From Aulosira sp. FACHB-615 (GTDB lineage Bacteria; Cyanobacteriota; Cyanobacteriia; Cyanobacteriales; Nostocaceae), in the NCBI RefSeq assembly GCF_014698045.1, contig NZ_JACJSE010000005.1, positions 62,001-126,000 of the forward strand: a stretch of DNA of 64,000 bases, read 5' to 3'. The notes under the pieces are model-generated. The model saw nothing but the letters and a program-made list of their open reading frames with translations. It was not told the DNA's origin and searched no databases. Numbering within the stretch: position 1 is the stretch's first letter; each line of letters starts with the position of its first letter. Of the stretch, positions 8,234 to 17,645 are shown piece by piece. A program made the position numbers and the translations under genes.

Positions 8234-9049
8234 TTACTTACCTGTGAGTTTCACTAAACCAATTCCCCCCATATAAAGCCCTAAAACTGCACCGGCTAAT
8301 AAAGCTTGGGTTAAAGGGTCGGTAGAAGGTGTGAGGACAGCACCTAAAATTACGGCTGCCATAATGACATATCGCCAGCCAGCCAGCATTCGCTCAGAAG
8401 AAACAATACCTAAATTGCCTAGCAACAATTGAATAATTGGAATTTGAAATGCTAAACCAGTGCTAAATAACAACAGCAATACAAATTCAAAATACTTATC
8501 AATTGACCAGAGTTGTTCTACTACATCCGCGCCGTAGCTAATAAAAAATCTTAATGCGGCGGGAATCAGCGCAAAATAGGCAAATACTAACCCACCAACA
8601 AATAACACGCTTGACCCCAAAACTATTGGCCCCACTAGGCGACGTTCGCGGCGGGTTAAGCCTGGTAAGACAAATTGGATAATTTGATAAAGAATAAACG
8701 GACTAGAAAGAACTACGCCACTGTAGCCAGCAACTTTTAGAGAGACAAAGAAATATTCCCCTGGTGCAAGCTGGAGAAATTTCACGCCGGCGGCTGGTGC
8801 TTCTAGTAATTGCACAATTGGCTTGACAGCAACAAAACAGCCAATCACAAAAATGACTACAGCTATTAGTGCATAAAATATGCGCTGTCTTAACTCTTCT
8901 AGGTGGTCGAAAAGAGACATTTCGACTTCACCCGGCAACTCATCAAGAGGATTGGTCTCAGAGTTGCCTTGTCCTTCTAGGTCGATATCGGAATTGATAA
9001 TGGTGTCAGCTTCAGATGAAGGAGTCATGAGTAGGCTATTAGGCAACAT
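8234..9049 (-). CDS. tatC: Sec-independent protein translocase TatC
   Basis: 271 residues. A hydrophilic N-terminal extension (about 42 residues) precedes the conserved MSLFDHLEELRQRIFYAL, where the family's HLxELRxR recognises the twin-arginine signal. Six membrane helices follow, and the LTPSTDPLTQ loop before the last helix is family-typical. A second ATG at 9028 would give 264 residues; neither start has a strong ribosome site. TatC with TatA-type partners (not in the window) exports folded proteins across thylakoid and plasma membranes. The neighbouring petC product and the DUF1501 protein at 57.9 kb are likely clients. Confidence 0.95.
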   Translation of the reverse strand: MLPNSLLMTPSSEADTIINSDIDLEGQGNSETNPLDELPGEVEMSLFDHLEELRQRIFYALIAVVIFVIGCFVAVKPIVQLLEAPAAGVKFLQLAPGEYFFVSLKVAGYSGVVLSSPFILYQIIQFVLPGLTRRERRLVGPIVLGSSVLFVGGLVFAYFALIPAALRFFISYGADVVEQLWSIDKYFEFVLLLLFSTGLAFQIPIIQLLLGNLGIVSSERMLAGWRYVIMAAVILGAVLTPSTDPLTQALLAGAVLGLYMGGIGLVKLTGK

Positions 9050-9381
9050 TTGTTAACTATTCTATTACTCATGGGTGTAAGGATGTAGGGGTGTAGGGGT
9101 AAAAGGGTATGGGGTGTAAGGGTTTTGGAGACATACACCTCAATGAAGAGGCAAAGGAGCAGGGAACGGGGAGCAACTCACAAGTGTAGGTTTTGAGTAG
9201 CGACTCTAAAAATCACGATTTAATCAGAGTTCTATCCCCCTCACACCCTTACATCCATACACCCTAAATCAATTGATAGATGCGCTCAACTTTTAATCCC
9301 TGAGAGATATTCCCTGGCGGTGCTGATTTCTGCACAATAAATCAGTAATCAAACTGGATTTTTCTAGTCGCCAGCATCATA
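9050..9381. other. Divergent tatC/FUSC intergenic region with G-rich/C-rich repeat
   Basis: Bases 9070-9130 are runs of units like ggggtgtaagg and bases 9225-9265 hold the complementary C-rich units (ccctcacacccttacatcc), so the segment can fold into a long imperfect hairpin. The same core is present in the elements at 565-676, 44189-44410 and 62029-62180. Bases 9345-9366 carry a partial copy (atcaaactggattt) of the 424-560 element. Otherwise nothing is seen. Confidence 0.6.
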
Positions 9382-11661
9382 ATGCCATCCACAAATAAAC
9401 GTTCTTTTCGTTGGTTGTTGCAGCAGTTTCAACTCAAGCCAGGTAAACCCGCGATTTTCTCTGGTGTTCGGAGTCTGTTGATTTTGGGTGTTCCCATTGG
9501 GTTAGGAATTATGACAGGGAATGCGGCTGCAAGTGCGGTTGCGACTATGGCGGCTTGGTTTGTAGGGATGGTAAATGTTGATGGTACTTACCGCCAGCAA
9601 TTGAGGGCGATGATTGCTGCGACTTTTGCAGTGACGCTAGTATTTCTGATTGCTAGTCTGGTAAGCAGTCATCTCTGGTTAGCTATCCCGACGACGTTTG
9701 TTGTGATGTTTATCGCAGGTTTAGCGGGTTTGTATGGCAATGTCGCCGCATCTGTTAGCTTGGTGACTTCCATCATGTTTGTGATTGCCTTGGCTAGATT
9801 TGCGACATTTACTAATTTTCCGACTCTGATTTTACACTGTCTGCTATGTCTCGCTGGGGGAACATGGACAATTTTACTGTCATTGGGCATTTGGGCGGTA
9901 CAACCTCATGATCTTGTCAGGGAAGTTGTGGCTAATTGTTATCTCTCGTTGAGTCAATTTGTGGGCTTAGTGAAAGAGAGAGTCTTTGATTACCAAGATA
10001 GTCAGGCGTGGACAGAACAATTTTTGCCAGCGCAGGATGCTGTAATTCAAAATTTAACTGCGGCGCGGAGCTTGTGGACAGCGAAATGGACTGTGCAGAA
10101 AGGTGCTAATCAGCAGGGAAATAATTTATTGGTGTTGATTGAAGATGTCAATCAAATTCTCAATGGGATTGTGGCATTGAATGAACTGTTAGCGATCGCA
10201 TCTGCACATCAATTATTTTCTCAGTTACAGACCGAGATTCAACAAGCGATCGCACAATTGGGAATTGCTCTAGAAATGTTAGCAAAAGCGATCGCTAAAG
10301 GCAAAAACTCAGTTCATTTAGGTGATTTACATCGTACCGTTGAAGCACTACAACACCAATGGCAAGTTCTCCGTTCCCAAATCCTCACCACAACTCACCC
10401 CCACCCAGATGACTATGGCGATTTAGTTCATCTACGGCAAATTACCAGCAATTTGATCAATCTTGCCCAGCAAATACAAACTGATGCAGAAATTGTCTCA
10501 AATTTCAACCAAGGAAAACAGCATCTGATTCCGCAAGTCGATATTTCTGTCTTCCCTGAGTCAAACTCTGGTGTAATTATTGATACATTGCGAAATAACT
10601 TCACCTTTGATTCCGTCACCTTTCGCCATGCCTTACGTTTAGCACTAATTACCACATTTGCCGAACTTCTCGCCGCAATCTTGCAATTACCCAGAGGTTA
10701 CTGGATTACTTTAACGGCTTTAGTGGCACTTAAACCCAACTTTGGCGGAACCTCAGAAACAACGGTGCAGAGAGTCATCGGTACAATGTTAGGCGGAATT
10801 ATGGGGATTGGGCTGATTTTATTAGTGCAGAATCAAAATGCGATCGCAGTTTGTTTACTGCTGTTGGTATTTATGGCTATGTCAGTGCGACCTTTAAGCT
10901 ACAGCCTATTTACCATCTTGCTAACTCCCGCCATTATCTTATTACTTAACTTAATTAGTGCTGGTGGCTGGCAAGTAGGAGTTTTGCGAATTATTGATAG
11001 TATATTTGGCGGTGTTTTAGCCTTAGTTGGTAGCTATTTACTATTTCCCAGTTGGGAAAGACAACAACTTCCCAGCCAATTAGAGAAAACTATTCGCGCT
11101 AATCTCGCCTACTTTCAGCAAGTGATTGCTAACTACCTGAATCCAGAGCAAAATGTATTTGCTGCTATCAATAACTTACGCCATCAAGCAGCACTAGAAA
11201 ACGCCAACGCCACCGCCGCAGCCCAAAGATTATTTAGCGAACCTCGTCACGTCCAAGGTGAAATAGAACCTGTGATGACTTTGATTTTATACATTCGTGG
11301 CTTTTTTAGTTCAGTGACAACCTTAGCCGAACATCTGCGGGAATTTAGTGGACAGTATCAATTTATAGAACTACCGCAACTGACAGATATTATTGTGCAG
11401 ATTTTAGAAAATCTAGCAGATAGTCTGCAACAAAAACAGCGACCCCAACCATTACCACCATTAGATAATTATCTCGAAGTTATTCACAATCAAATTGAAC
11501 AGTTACACACTGCTCGGTTATCAGAAATTTCTCTACATTCTCACACTTTAACTCCTACATTAAAAGCCGTGCGAGAACAAACTACCTTATCTACAGAACT
11601 AGAACGCATTATTAATGAAATTAAAGTAATTCACTGTGTAATTTCTCGTTGGCAAAGTTGA
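9382..11661 (+). CDS. FUSC family (YccS/aromatic acid exporter-like) membrane protein
   Basis: 759 residues arranged as two membrane halves, each with about five to six helices (about 25-175 and 410-560), separated and followed by soluble helical regions (about 180-400 and 560-759). The second membrane half starts RHALRLALITTFAELLA and contains RGYWITLTALVALKPNFGGT and RVIGTMLGGI, the signature of the FUSC/YccS C-terminal membrane domain. Members include AaeB-type efflux pumps for aromatic acids; the substrate here cannot be told. No membrane-fusion partner gene is adjacent. Monocistronic by appearance, convergent with cobJ. Confidence 0.85.
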   Translation: MPSTNKRSFRWLLQQFQLKPGKPAIFSGVRSLLILGVPIGLGIMTGNAAASAVATMAAWFVGMVNVDGTYRQQLRAMIAATFAVTLVFLIASLVSSHLWLAIPTTFVVMFIAGLAGLYGNVAASVSLVTSIMFVIALARFATFTNFPTLILHCLLCLAGGTWTILLSLGIWAVQPHDLVREVVANCYLSLSQFVGLVKERVFDYQDSQAWTEQFLPAQDAVIQNLTAARSLWTAKWTVQKGANQQGNNLLVLIEDVNQILNGIVALNELLAIASAHQLFSQLQTEIQQAIAQLGIALEMLAKAIAKGKNSVHLGDLHRTVEALQHQWQVLRSQILTTTHPHPDDYGDLVHLRQITSNLINLAQQIQTDAEIVSNFNQGKQHLIPQVDISVFPESNSGVIIDTLRNNFTFDSVTFRHALRLALITTFAELLAAILQLPRGYWITLTALVALKPNFGGTSETTVQRVIGTMLGGIMGIGLILLVQNQNAIAVCLLLLVFMAMSVRPLSYSLFTILLTPAIILLLNLISAGGWQVGVLRIIDSIFGGVLALVGSYLLFPSWERQQLPSQLEKTIRANLAYFQQVIANYLNPEQNVFAAINNLRHQAALENANATAAAQRLFSEPRHVQGEIEPVMTLILYIRGFFSSVTTLAEHLREFSGQYQFIELPQLTDIIVQILENLADSLQQKQRPQPLPPLDNYLEVIHNQIEQLHTARLSEISLHSHTLTPTLKAVREQTTLSTELERIINEIKVIHCVISRWQS

Positions 11662-11706
11662 ATAGGACTAATAAGTAGAGCGACTTAAATATTTGTAGTT
11701 GGGAAA

Positions 11707-11738
11707 AGGCAGGAGGCAGAAGGCAGAAGGCAGGAGGA
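11707..11738. repeat. STRR, GGCAGAA/GGCAGGA heptamers
   Basis: About four tandem 7-bp units (GGCAGGA, GGCAGAA) lie just downstream of the FUSC gene. Confidence 0.8.
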
Positions 11739-11820
11739 AAGAGGGTTTTAGTTTAATTCACTTTTCTTAATATAGTTATGTTTTTTCCCACCGACTTACT
11801 TAGACCTCTTGCATAAATCA

Positions 11821-11860
11821 GATTTTGTAGGGCGGGTATGATTATGCCCACCCTACAATC
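11821..11860. terminator. Hairpin between convergent FUSC and cobJ genes
   Basis: GTAGGGCGGG and CCCACCCTAC pair with a single mismatch around a 10-base loop, extended by GATT/AATC outside. It sits 25 bases from the cobJ stop and may end transcription from both sides. No T-run, and this stem resembles a dispersed repeat. Confidence 0.45.
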
Positions 11861-11884
11861 TTAATCAGGGCTTGCTGACTGAAA

Positions 11885-13579
11885 TTACTGGGCATATCGA
11901 CGCGGCGTATAAACTGAGACACTACCATCAGAACGTTGAATAGTCCTGGTTTGGCTTGAACCCACAATAATCACTGTTCGCATATCGGCGACATCTGGTG
12001 TTAATTGCTCAAGAGAAATTACCTTGATTGTTTGTCCTGGTCTGCCCAAATTTCTGCCTAATACTACGGGTGTATTGGGTGTGCGATATCGCAGCAATAT
12101 ATCTTTAGTGGCTGCAAGTTGCCAAGTGCGGTCTTTAGAGACAGGGTTGTAAAAGGCGATCGCAAAATCTCCTCCAGCCGCCGCCGCAATTCGTTGTTCG
12201 ATAATTGACCAAGGTTTTAAAATATCTGACAGTGAAATCGCGCAAAAGTCATGCCCCAAAGGTGCGCCTACTGCTGCTGCGGCTGCTTGCATTGCGGAGA
12301 TTCCCGGTGCAACATGAATTTCGATACTGTCCCATTCTGGTTTGGGATGACGGTCGAGGACTTCAAACACCGCCGCCGCCATTGCATAAATCCCCGGATC
12401 ACCAGAGGACACCACCGCCACATACTTACCTGTCGCTGCCAAATCTAGCGCCATTGTAGCCCGTGCTATTTCTTCGCGGTTATCAGACTCATGGCGTTGC
12501 TTACCATCAGCTAAAGCACCAACCAAATCAAGATAAGTTTTGTAACCTACAAGGTCAGTCGCCAACCTGAGAATTTCTTTGACTTCTGGAGACATCCACT
12601 GTGCTGCACCAGGGCCAGTGCCAATAATTGCTAATTTACCCCGTGGCTGACCGATGGTATTGGGGTCAATGGGTGCGGGTGCAATAGCCAGAGCTATATC
12701 AGCAGCTGTCGTCGGGATGAGTTGACCACCTGTGACAGCCAAAGCCATTGCTTGTGGATTTTCCCATTGATTTTCTGTAAAAAAGCGCGTAGGTACACCA
12801 AAAGCATCAGCGATATTGTGGATTGCTGGATGAGCAGCAATGTTTAGAGATGCAAAGATTCCAGCTATAGAAGCAGGTGCAATTCCAGCATCGGTCAGTA
12901 GTTGTTTAACTGTAGCTAAATTAACATGAGGTTGAGTAATGGCGATCGCTACCGTTTGGGGATGATAAACCAGACAATTGGCGGTAGAATTTACCAACCG
13001 TTCTGTAACTTTAATCGTCAATTCGCCTTGGGCATCAATTGGCAATTGACTATTACTCAACCAAGGTGCATTTCCCTCTAATTTCACCCGCGCCCCCGCC
13101 AACAAATCAGAAATAAAAGTTTTCGCATCCTCTGGGTTAGCTAAACGATAGCCAGCAGGAGGCGATAACAACGCCGTGCGAAACCGAATATCCCCAGTAG
13201 TTGTAATTGCAGCTGGAACATCCAACACCTCAGCAATACGGCGTGCTAAATCATTGACTCCACTTAACCCACCCAACAAGGGAACTACCGCACTACCATC
13301 TTCCGCCACAGCTAATACTGGTGGTTCTTGACGCTTATCAGAAATTAAAGCAGCTAAAGTTCTAATTAGAATACCAGCCGCACAAATGCCAATCAACGGT
13401 GTTCCCGCAGCAAACAACTCACGCACAGTCTCGCCAAAATTGCTAAAACTAACATCAACTCCAGAAGTTCGCCCTGCTAAACCATATAATCTTGCTCCTG
13501 GCAAGACACTCATCATTTTACGAGCTATTGCCACACTATTTTGACCCAACACTACAACCGCAGGTGCAACCTTGATCAT
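11885..13579 (-). CDS. cobJ: CbiG-CobJ fusion: cobalt-precorrin 5A hydrolase-like domain plus precorrin-3B C17-methyltransferase
   Basis: 564 residues from the ATG at 13579 (MIKVAPAVVVLGQNSV); the frame is open another 33 bases upstream without family resemblance. The N-terminal part (about 1-290) has CbiG features, including GICAAGILIRTLA and PLLGGLSGVNDLARRIAEVL, then its C-terminal subdomain (TQPHVNLATVKQLL). From about residue 310 a tetrapyrrole methylase begins (IIGTGPGAAQWMSPEV; VVSSGDPGIYAMA near 386; YNPVSKDRTWQ; VVLGRNLGRPGQTI), the CobJ/CbiH ring-contraction enzyme using S-adenosylmethionine. The two steps are adjacent in the anaerobic route to cobalamin, so the fusion is functionally sensible and common in cyanobacteria. 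No other cobalamin gene is next to it. Confidence 0.92.
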   Translation of the reverse strand: MIKVAPAVVVLGQNSVAIARKMMSVLPGARLYGLAGRTSGVDVSFSNFGETVRELFAAGTPLIGICAAGILIRTLAALISDKRQEPPVLAVAEDGSAVVPLLGGLSGVNDLARRIAEVLDVPAAITTTGDIRFRTALLSPPAGYRLANPEDAKTFISDLLAGARVKLEGNAPWLSNSQLPIDAQGELTIKVTERLVNSTANCLVYHPQTVAIAITQPHVNLATVKQLLTDAGIAPASIAGIFASLNIAAHPAIHNIADAFGVPTRFFTENQWENPQAMALAVTGGQLIPTTAADIALAIAPAPIDPNTIGQPRGKLAIIGTGPGAAQWMSPEVKEILRLATDLVGYKTYLDLVGALADGKQRHESDNREEIARATMALDLAATGKYVAVVSSGDPGIYAMAAAVFEVLDRHPKPEWDSIEIHVAPGISAMQAAAAAVGAPLGHDFCAISLSDILKPWSIIEQRIAAAAGGDFAIAFYNPVSKDRTWQLAATKDILLRYRTPNTPVVLGRNLGRPGQTIKVISLEQLTPDVADMRTVIIVGSSQTRTIQRSDGSVSVYTPRRYAQ

Positions 13580-13649
13580 GAGAATTCTGGAATTTGAGTA
13601 GATATTGTGCAAAGTTTATAATACAAATCTTGTAGAGACGTTATACCAT

Positions 13650-13680
13650 TTTGGATTTTAGATTTTGGATTTTGGATTGG
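13650..13680. repeat. STRR, TTTTGGA heptamers upstream of cobJ
   Basis: Units of TTTTGGA(T) are repeated four times about 70 bases upstream of the cobJ start. The same unit recurs at 53498-53585 and, in reverse complement, inside mnmE at 47588-47621. Confidence 0.8.
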
Positions 13681-13785
13681 GAAATTGCTTACTGGTGAGC
13701 TTTTCAGTAACCCATTTGTCGCAATCATTTTTCAAATTGGTATTACATATAGCAATCCTATTTTATTTGTGAAAACCAAGAGGCA

Positions 13786-13823
13786 AAGATCCCCGACTTC
13801 TTTAAGAAGTCGGGGATCTTTTG
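13786..13823. repeat. Hairpin repeat AGATCCCCGACTTCTT, copy 1
   Basis: A near-perfect 16-bp stem (AGATCCCCGACTTCTT with its complement) is followed by TTTTG. It sits about 40 bases past the stop of the metalloprotease gene and may act as its terminator on the minus strand. A second copy with similar flanks lies at 37673-37708, so it belongs to a dispersed family. Confidence 0.75.
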
Positions 13824-13861
13824 ATTCACGAAGGATGACTTTTGACTTTAGCGTAGCTGTA

Positions 13862-16800
13862 TTAGGCAATCACACTAAAATCGCTGCTAGTCAGAGTAAT
13901 ATCACTATTGCCTAAATAAGCAAACTCAAAAACTGTTCCTGTACCCAAGACATTACCATCTTGGTTATAGAATAAGCTGCCGGTACTTTGGCTATAAACA
14001 ATCCGCGCACTACTAGCGTTGACCAACTCATCATCTGTAACAACTGCAAAGTCAGTTAAATTCTGTCCCGCACTATTAGTAATAGCCTTGAAAGTATTTT
14101 TACTCAGCACAATCTTATCTTGCAGCACTTCAAAACTGCTAATATGGTCAATGCCTAAACTGGCAGTAAAAACACCATCGCCTTGGAATAAATATTTATC
14201 CTTACCAACACCTCCGGTAAGCACATCATCACCAAGTCCTCCCCAAAGGGTATCATCACCCGCTAACCCTTGCAGTTGGTCATTACCATTACCACCAGTC
14301 AAAAAGTTATTCAGTGTATTCCCCGTCAGACGGTCATTACCTGTACTACCAATGGCGTTTTCGATGACGTTATTGGCAGAGAGTGTGAGTTTGAGGTTGC
14401 TATTAACTGTTTGTGTTGTAGTGATTCCTAAATTGAGAGTACTCGCAAGGGTAGTTTCCCGGAGGTCAATAGTATCAGTTCCACCTGTGGTTGTTTCGAC
14501 AATCTTATCAGTACCTAAAACTGTCGTGGCTGTAAATATATAGGTATCATCGCCATTTCCACCTGTAAGGGTATTATTAGCACTATTACCTCTGAGAATA
14601 TTATTGCCTGCATTTCCTGTACCGTTAATTGCTGCTGTTCCTGTGAGGGTGAGGTTTTCGACGTTAGTGGGTAGGGTTGTAGTAACGGAGGTAACGAGAG
14701 TATCGGTAATAGTTGTAGTAACGCTTGTGGTTGTACCAAGAGTAGCATTTATCGGAGATGTCAGCCTTAAAATAAAGCTCTCATCTACTTCATTCAGAGA
14801 ATCATTGAGAATTGGAATATTGATAACTTGACTGGTGACACCTGGACTAAAAGTTAAAGTTCCGGTAGTGGCTGTATAGTCTGAACCTGCTGTGGCTGAA
14901 GCATTAGCAGTTGAATAATTAACGGTAATAGTTTGGCTACTAGGGTTAGTGAGAGTGACAAGATAAGTCACATTTTGAGGATTAGTGTTGCCTTCGATAA
15001 TAGTCTGACTAGAAGTGAGATTAATCGTCGGTCGTAAATCATCATTAACTATGCTTCTCGTTAGACCTGTTGTCGTGCCAATTTTGTACTCGCTACCAGC
15101 AGCTAGAGTTAAAGTCACGTTTTCATTAGTTTCAAAAGTGGTGTCTGCTATTGGGTCAATGGTGAGTGTGGCTGTACTTGCACCAGCCGCAAAGGTAATT
15201 GTCCCATTTGTAGCTGTGAAACTAGCAGCACCTAATTGATGGTAGTCGCTATTAAATGTCGCTGTGCCACCAACACTATAGTTAACTGTTAAGGGGTTGA
15301 TATTGCTGCCGCTTCTGGTAAAGGTGTAAATTAAATTGTTGCTACCATCTTCGTTGACGCTACTTGATGAGACGGAAAGGGTGATGCTTGGCAAATCATC
15401 ATTGACGATGGTTCCGGTTAACGCGGTTGTTGTAGCAATTGTGTAACCACTACCATCAGCCAGAGTTAAAGTCACGTTTTCATTAGTTTCAAAAGTGGTG
15501 TCTGCTGTGGGGTCAATGGTGAGTGTGGCTGTAGTAGCACCAGCCGCAAAGGTAATTGTGCCGGTTGTAGAGGTAAAACTGGTAGCACCTAATTGGCGGT
15601 AGTCGCTGTTAAATGTAGCTGTGCCACCAACGCTATAGTTAACTTTTAATGTATTGGTGGTGCTGCCGCTTCTGGTGAAGGTGTAAATTAAATTGCTGCT
15701 GCCATCTTCGTTGACACTAGTAGATGATAAGGCAAGACTGACGGTTGGATTACTGAGAATATTACTACTACTGACAATACTGCCACTGATAAAGTACTGT
15801 CCCAAACTACCGTAATCAGTGTAGCCGGTTGAAAGTGGATCTCCTTTACCGACACCATCAATAGCGAGATAATAAGTTCCGGCAGTAACTGTGGTGGCGA
15901 TCGCAGCAGATAATAAATCAGTGGGATTAGACGAGGCAATTAAAGTCCCAGCAGAATTATATAACTTTGCCAATATATCTAAGTTAGGGCCGCGACTAAA
16001 GGGATCAATTGTCAAATTAATCGCACCTGCACCTGTGACGAAACTATAAAAATCTACATCTGTGTTGCGTTCAATAATGCCACTACCACTGACAGATGTA
16101 CCAGAAATAGTCAATGCTTTTGCTGTGGCAATTGTATTACCAGCATCGTCGGCTCGATAGCTAAAACCATTGTAAGTGGTAATAACTTGTAAATCATCTT
16201 CAGTATTGTTAGCAGAAGCATATTGGCCTTTACTCCACTGGGTTAAGTTCTGGTAATACCCTGCGCCCATGATTGCAGCCCAGCCAGTAACACCGCTACC
16301 CTGTCCCCGATAGTATTCTTCTGCGGGGCTAATTCTGCCATCATGTTCCAGTCCCAGAGTGTGACCTACTTCATGGGAAATCGCTTCAGCAACGTATTTT
16401 TCGTTATCAGACAAGGTGTCACTAAATATAAAGGCAGGAGTATCACTATTCCAATTAAATGAATCTAAAAAAGCTACTCCTCCAGCCCCACTAGCATACC
16501 AATCATTACTGCTACCACCAATCACAACCCGCACGCCCCAGCGAGTATCTGTAGAACCGCTCTTAATTAAGTCATTAATATCTGTTGGGGCTTGGGTGGT
16601 AACGTTGACATTAAATGGGCTGAAATCCTCAGCTACACGTTGCCAAATATACTGAATTCGTTCCAATTCCGCCGAGCTAAAAGATGCTGTATTGCCATCA
16701 AAATCAAAAGCTGGAGTGACAATATTAGACCCTCCTAGATAATCTGTATTCCAATAAGTTCCAGTAGTTGTATGTCCATTGAAATCTAAATAAATTGTCT

Positions 16801-17422
16801 GGTTAGCTCCCGCCAAACTATTCAAGGAGAAAGTCTTGGTTAAATCTAAAACACCTGATGCAGGTTGGGCTACTGCTGACTGTTGCGCGTTGACTAAATT
16901 TAAATCGACTGGCGCAAGCATACAAGAAGAACACCTGCAAATTTGAGCATGTGCCTTACTGCCTTGAAGAGCTTGCAGCAGTGTAGGTTGCAAGATAGAT
17001 GTAGGTGCTAGGTCGGTTGAGCTATTATTAAGAACTAAATCAGCAAAAATCGCCCCTTTGTCGCCAGAGGAGTCTGTTGGTTGAACCGCACCATGAATAA
17101 AATTGCCGATTTCTGTTAATAAAACAGCTTTGATTGCTGCTGGTGTCGCTGTATTAACAAAGCTTTCAGACAAATAAATTTTGTTAGTACTACTGACATA
17201 ACCTATCTGAGTATCGTCAAAAATACTATTACTAATAATTTCAACTTCTGGAAATTGACTAAAATCCCCAGCTTGCCATTGAGAACGCAAATCATTGGCA
17301 GTCGTACGGTTGTATTGATTGCCAAAAACTGTCTCAAATAAATTCCAGAAGCTCTTTAAATCAGAAAAATTGCTAAGTTGAGTGTATGTTAATGAAAGAG
17401 AAGAATTCAAAATATTATTCAT
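13862..17422 (-). CDS. Secreted calcium-dependent metzincin with PPC, Calx-beta and RTX repeats
   Basis: 1186 residues. The order is: a conserved N-terminal region (1-190) with a CRCSSC motif; a metzincin peptidase domain with HEVGHTLGLEH (H350, E351, H354, H360) and a Met-turn-like IMGAGYY; a PPC-type beta domain (about 430-545) ending in GQYFISGSI; three Calx-beta domains (about 555-660, 670-780 and 790-890); and hemolysin-type nonapeptides (GNDRLTGNTLNNFLTGGNGNDQL and related, about 1030-1095) before the C terminus. RTX repeats and no Sec signal point to type I secretion with a C-terminal signal. Calx-beta domains 1 and 2 are closely similar at DNA level, a sign of internal duplication. 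Substrate and secretion ABC genes are not in the window. Confidence 0.88.
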   Translation of the reverse strand: MNNILNSSLSLTYTQLSNFSDLKSFWNLFETVFGNQYNRTTANDLRSQWQAGDFSQFPEVEIISNSIFDDTQIGYVSSTNKIYLSESFVNTATPAAIKAVLLTEIGNFIHGAVQPTDSSGDKGAIFADLVLNNSSTDLAPTSILQPTLLQALQGSKAHAQICRCSSCMLAPVDLNLVNAQQSAVAQPASGVLDLTKTFSLNSLAGANQTIYLDFNGHTTTGTYWNTDYLGGSNIVTPAFDFDGNTASFSSAELERIQYIWQRVAEDFSPFNVNVTTQAPTDINDLIKSGSTDTRWGVRVVIGGSSNDWYASGAGGVAFLDSFNWNSDTPAFIFSDTLSDNEKYVAEAISHEVGHTLGLEHDGRISPAEEYYRGQGSGVTGWAAIMGAGYYQNLTQWSKGQYASANNTEDDLQVITTYNGFSYRADDAGNTIATAKALTISGTSVSGSGIIERNTDVDFYSFVTGAGAINLTIDPFSRGPNLDILAKLYNSAGTLIASSNPTDLLSAAIATTVTAGTYYLAIDGVGKGDPLSTGYTDYGSLGQYFISGSIVSSSNILSNPTVSLALSSTSVNEDGSSNLIYTFTRSGSTTNTLKVNYSVGGTATFNSDYRQLGATSFTSTTGTITFAAGATTATLTIDPTADTTFETNENVTLTLADGSGYTIATTTALTGTIVNDDLPSITLSVSSSSVNEDGSNNLIYTFTRSGSNINPLTVNYSVGGTATFNSDYHQLGAASFTATNGTITFAAGASTATLTIDPIADTTFETNENVTLTLAAGSEYKIGTTTGLTRSIVNDDLRPTINLTSSQTIIEGNTNPQNVTYLVTLTNPSSQTITVNYSTANASATAGSDYTATTGTLTFSPGVTSQVINIPILNDSLNEVDESFILRLTSPINATLGTTTSVTTTITDTLVTSVTTTLPTNVENLTLTGTAAINGTGNAGNNILRGNSANNTLTGGNGDDTYIFTATTVLGTDKIVETTTGGTDTIDLRETTLASTLNLGITTTQTVNSNLKLTLSANNVIENAIGSTGNDRLTGNTLNNFLTGGNGNDQLQGLAGDDTLWGGLGDDVLTGGVGKDKYLFQGDGVFTASLGIDHISSFEVLQDKIVLSKNTFKAITNSAGQNLTDFAVVTDDELVNASSARIVYSQSTGSLFYNQDGNVLGTGTVFEFAYLGNSDITLTSSDFSVIA

Positions 17423-17525
17423 AAAATTAAGACCTACGCAACTATCACAAGCGATAGGTAATTGAGGTTTGACTATTGCTTGTCAAAGTTGCGTGAGCCG
17501 GGAACTACCTGTTTAAGAGCATCTA

Positions 17526-17645
17526 TAGGAATACGGTTTGATTCCTGAATCTAGTTGTGTGGGTGTAGGGAATGGGGAGTAGGGAGTAGGAAAGAAGCCT
17601 GATCTGGGTGTACTGATTTTTTTTAGAAATCAAATATGATTCCTA
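17526..17645. repeat. Dispersed repeat, inverted copy of 424-560
   Basis: Starts ATAGGAATACGGTTTGATT and ends AATCAAATATGATTCCTAT. The interior (gggaatggggagtagggag, gaaagaagcctgatc, gtgtactgatttttt) is the reverse complement of the one at 424-560. Fragments of the ends also occur at 9345-9366 and 41250-41270. The ends are imperfect inverted repeats of each other, as in a non-autonomous (MITE-like) element. Confidence 0.75.
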
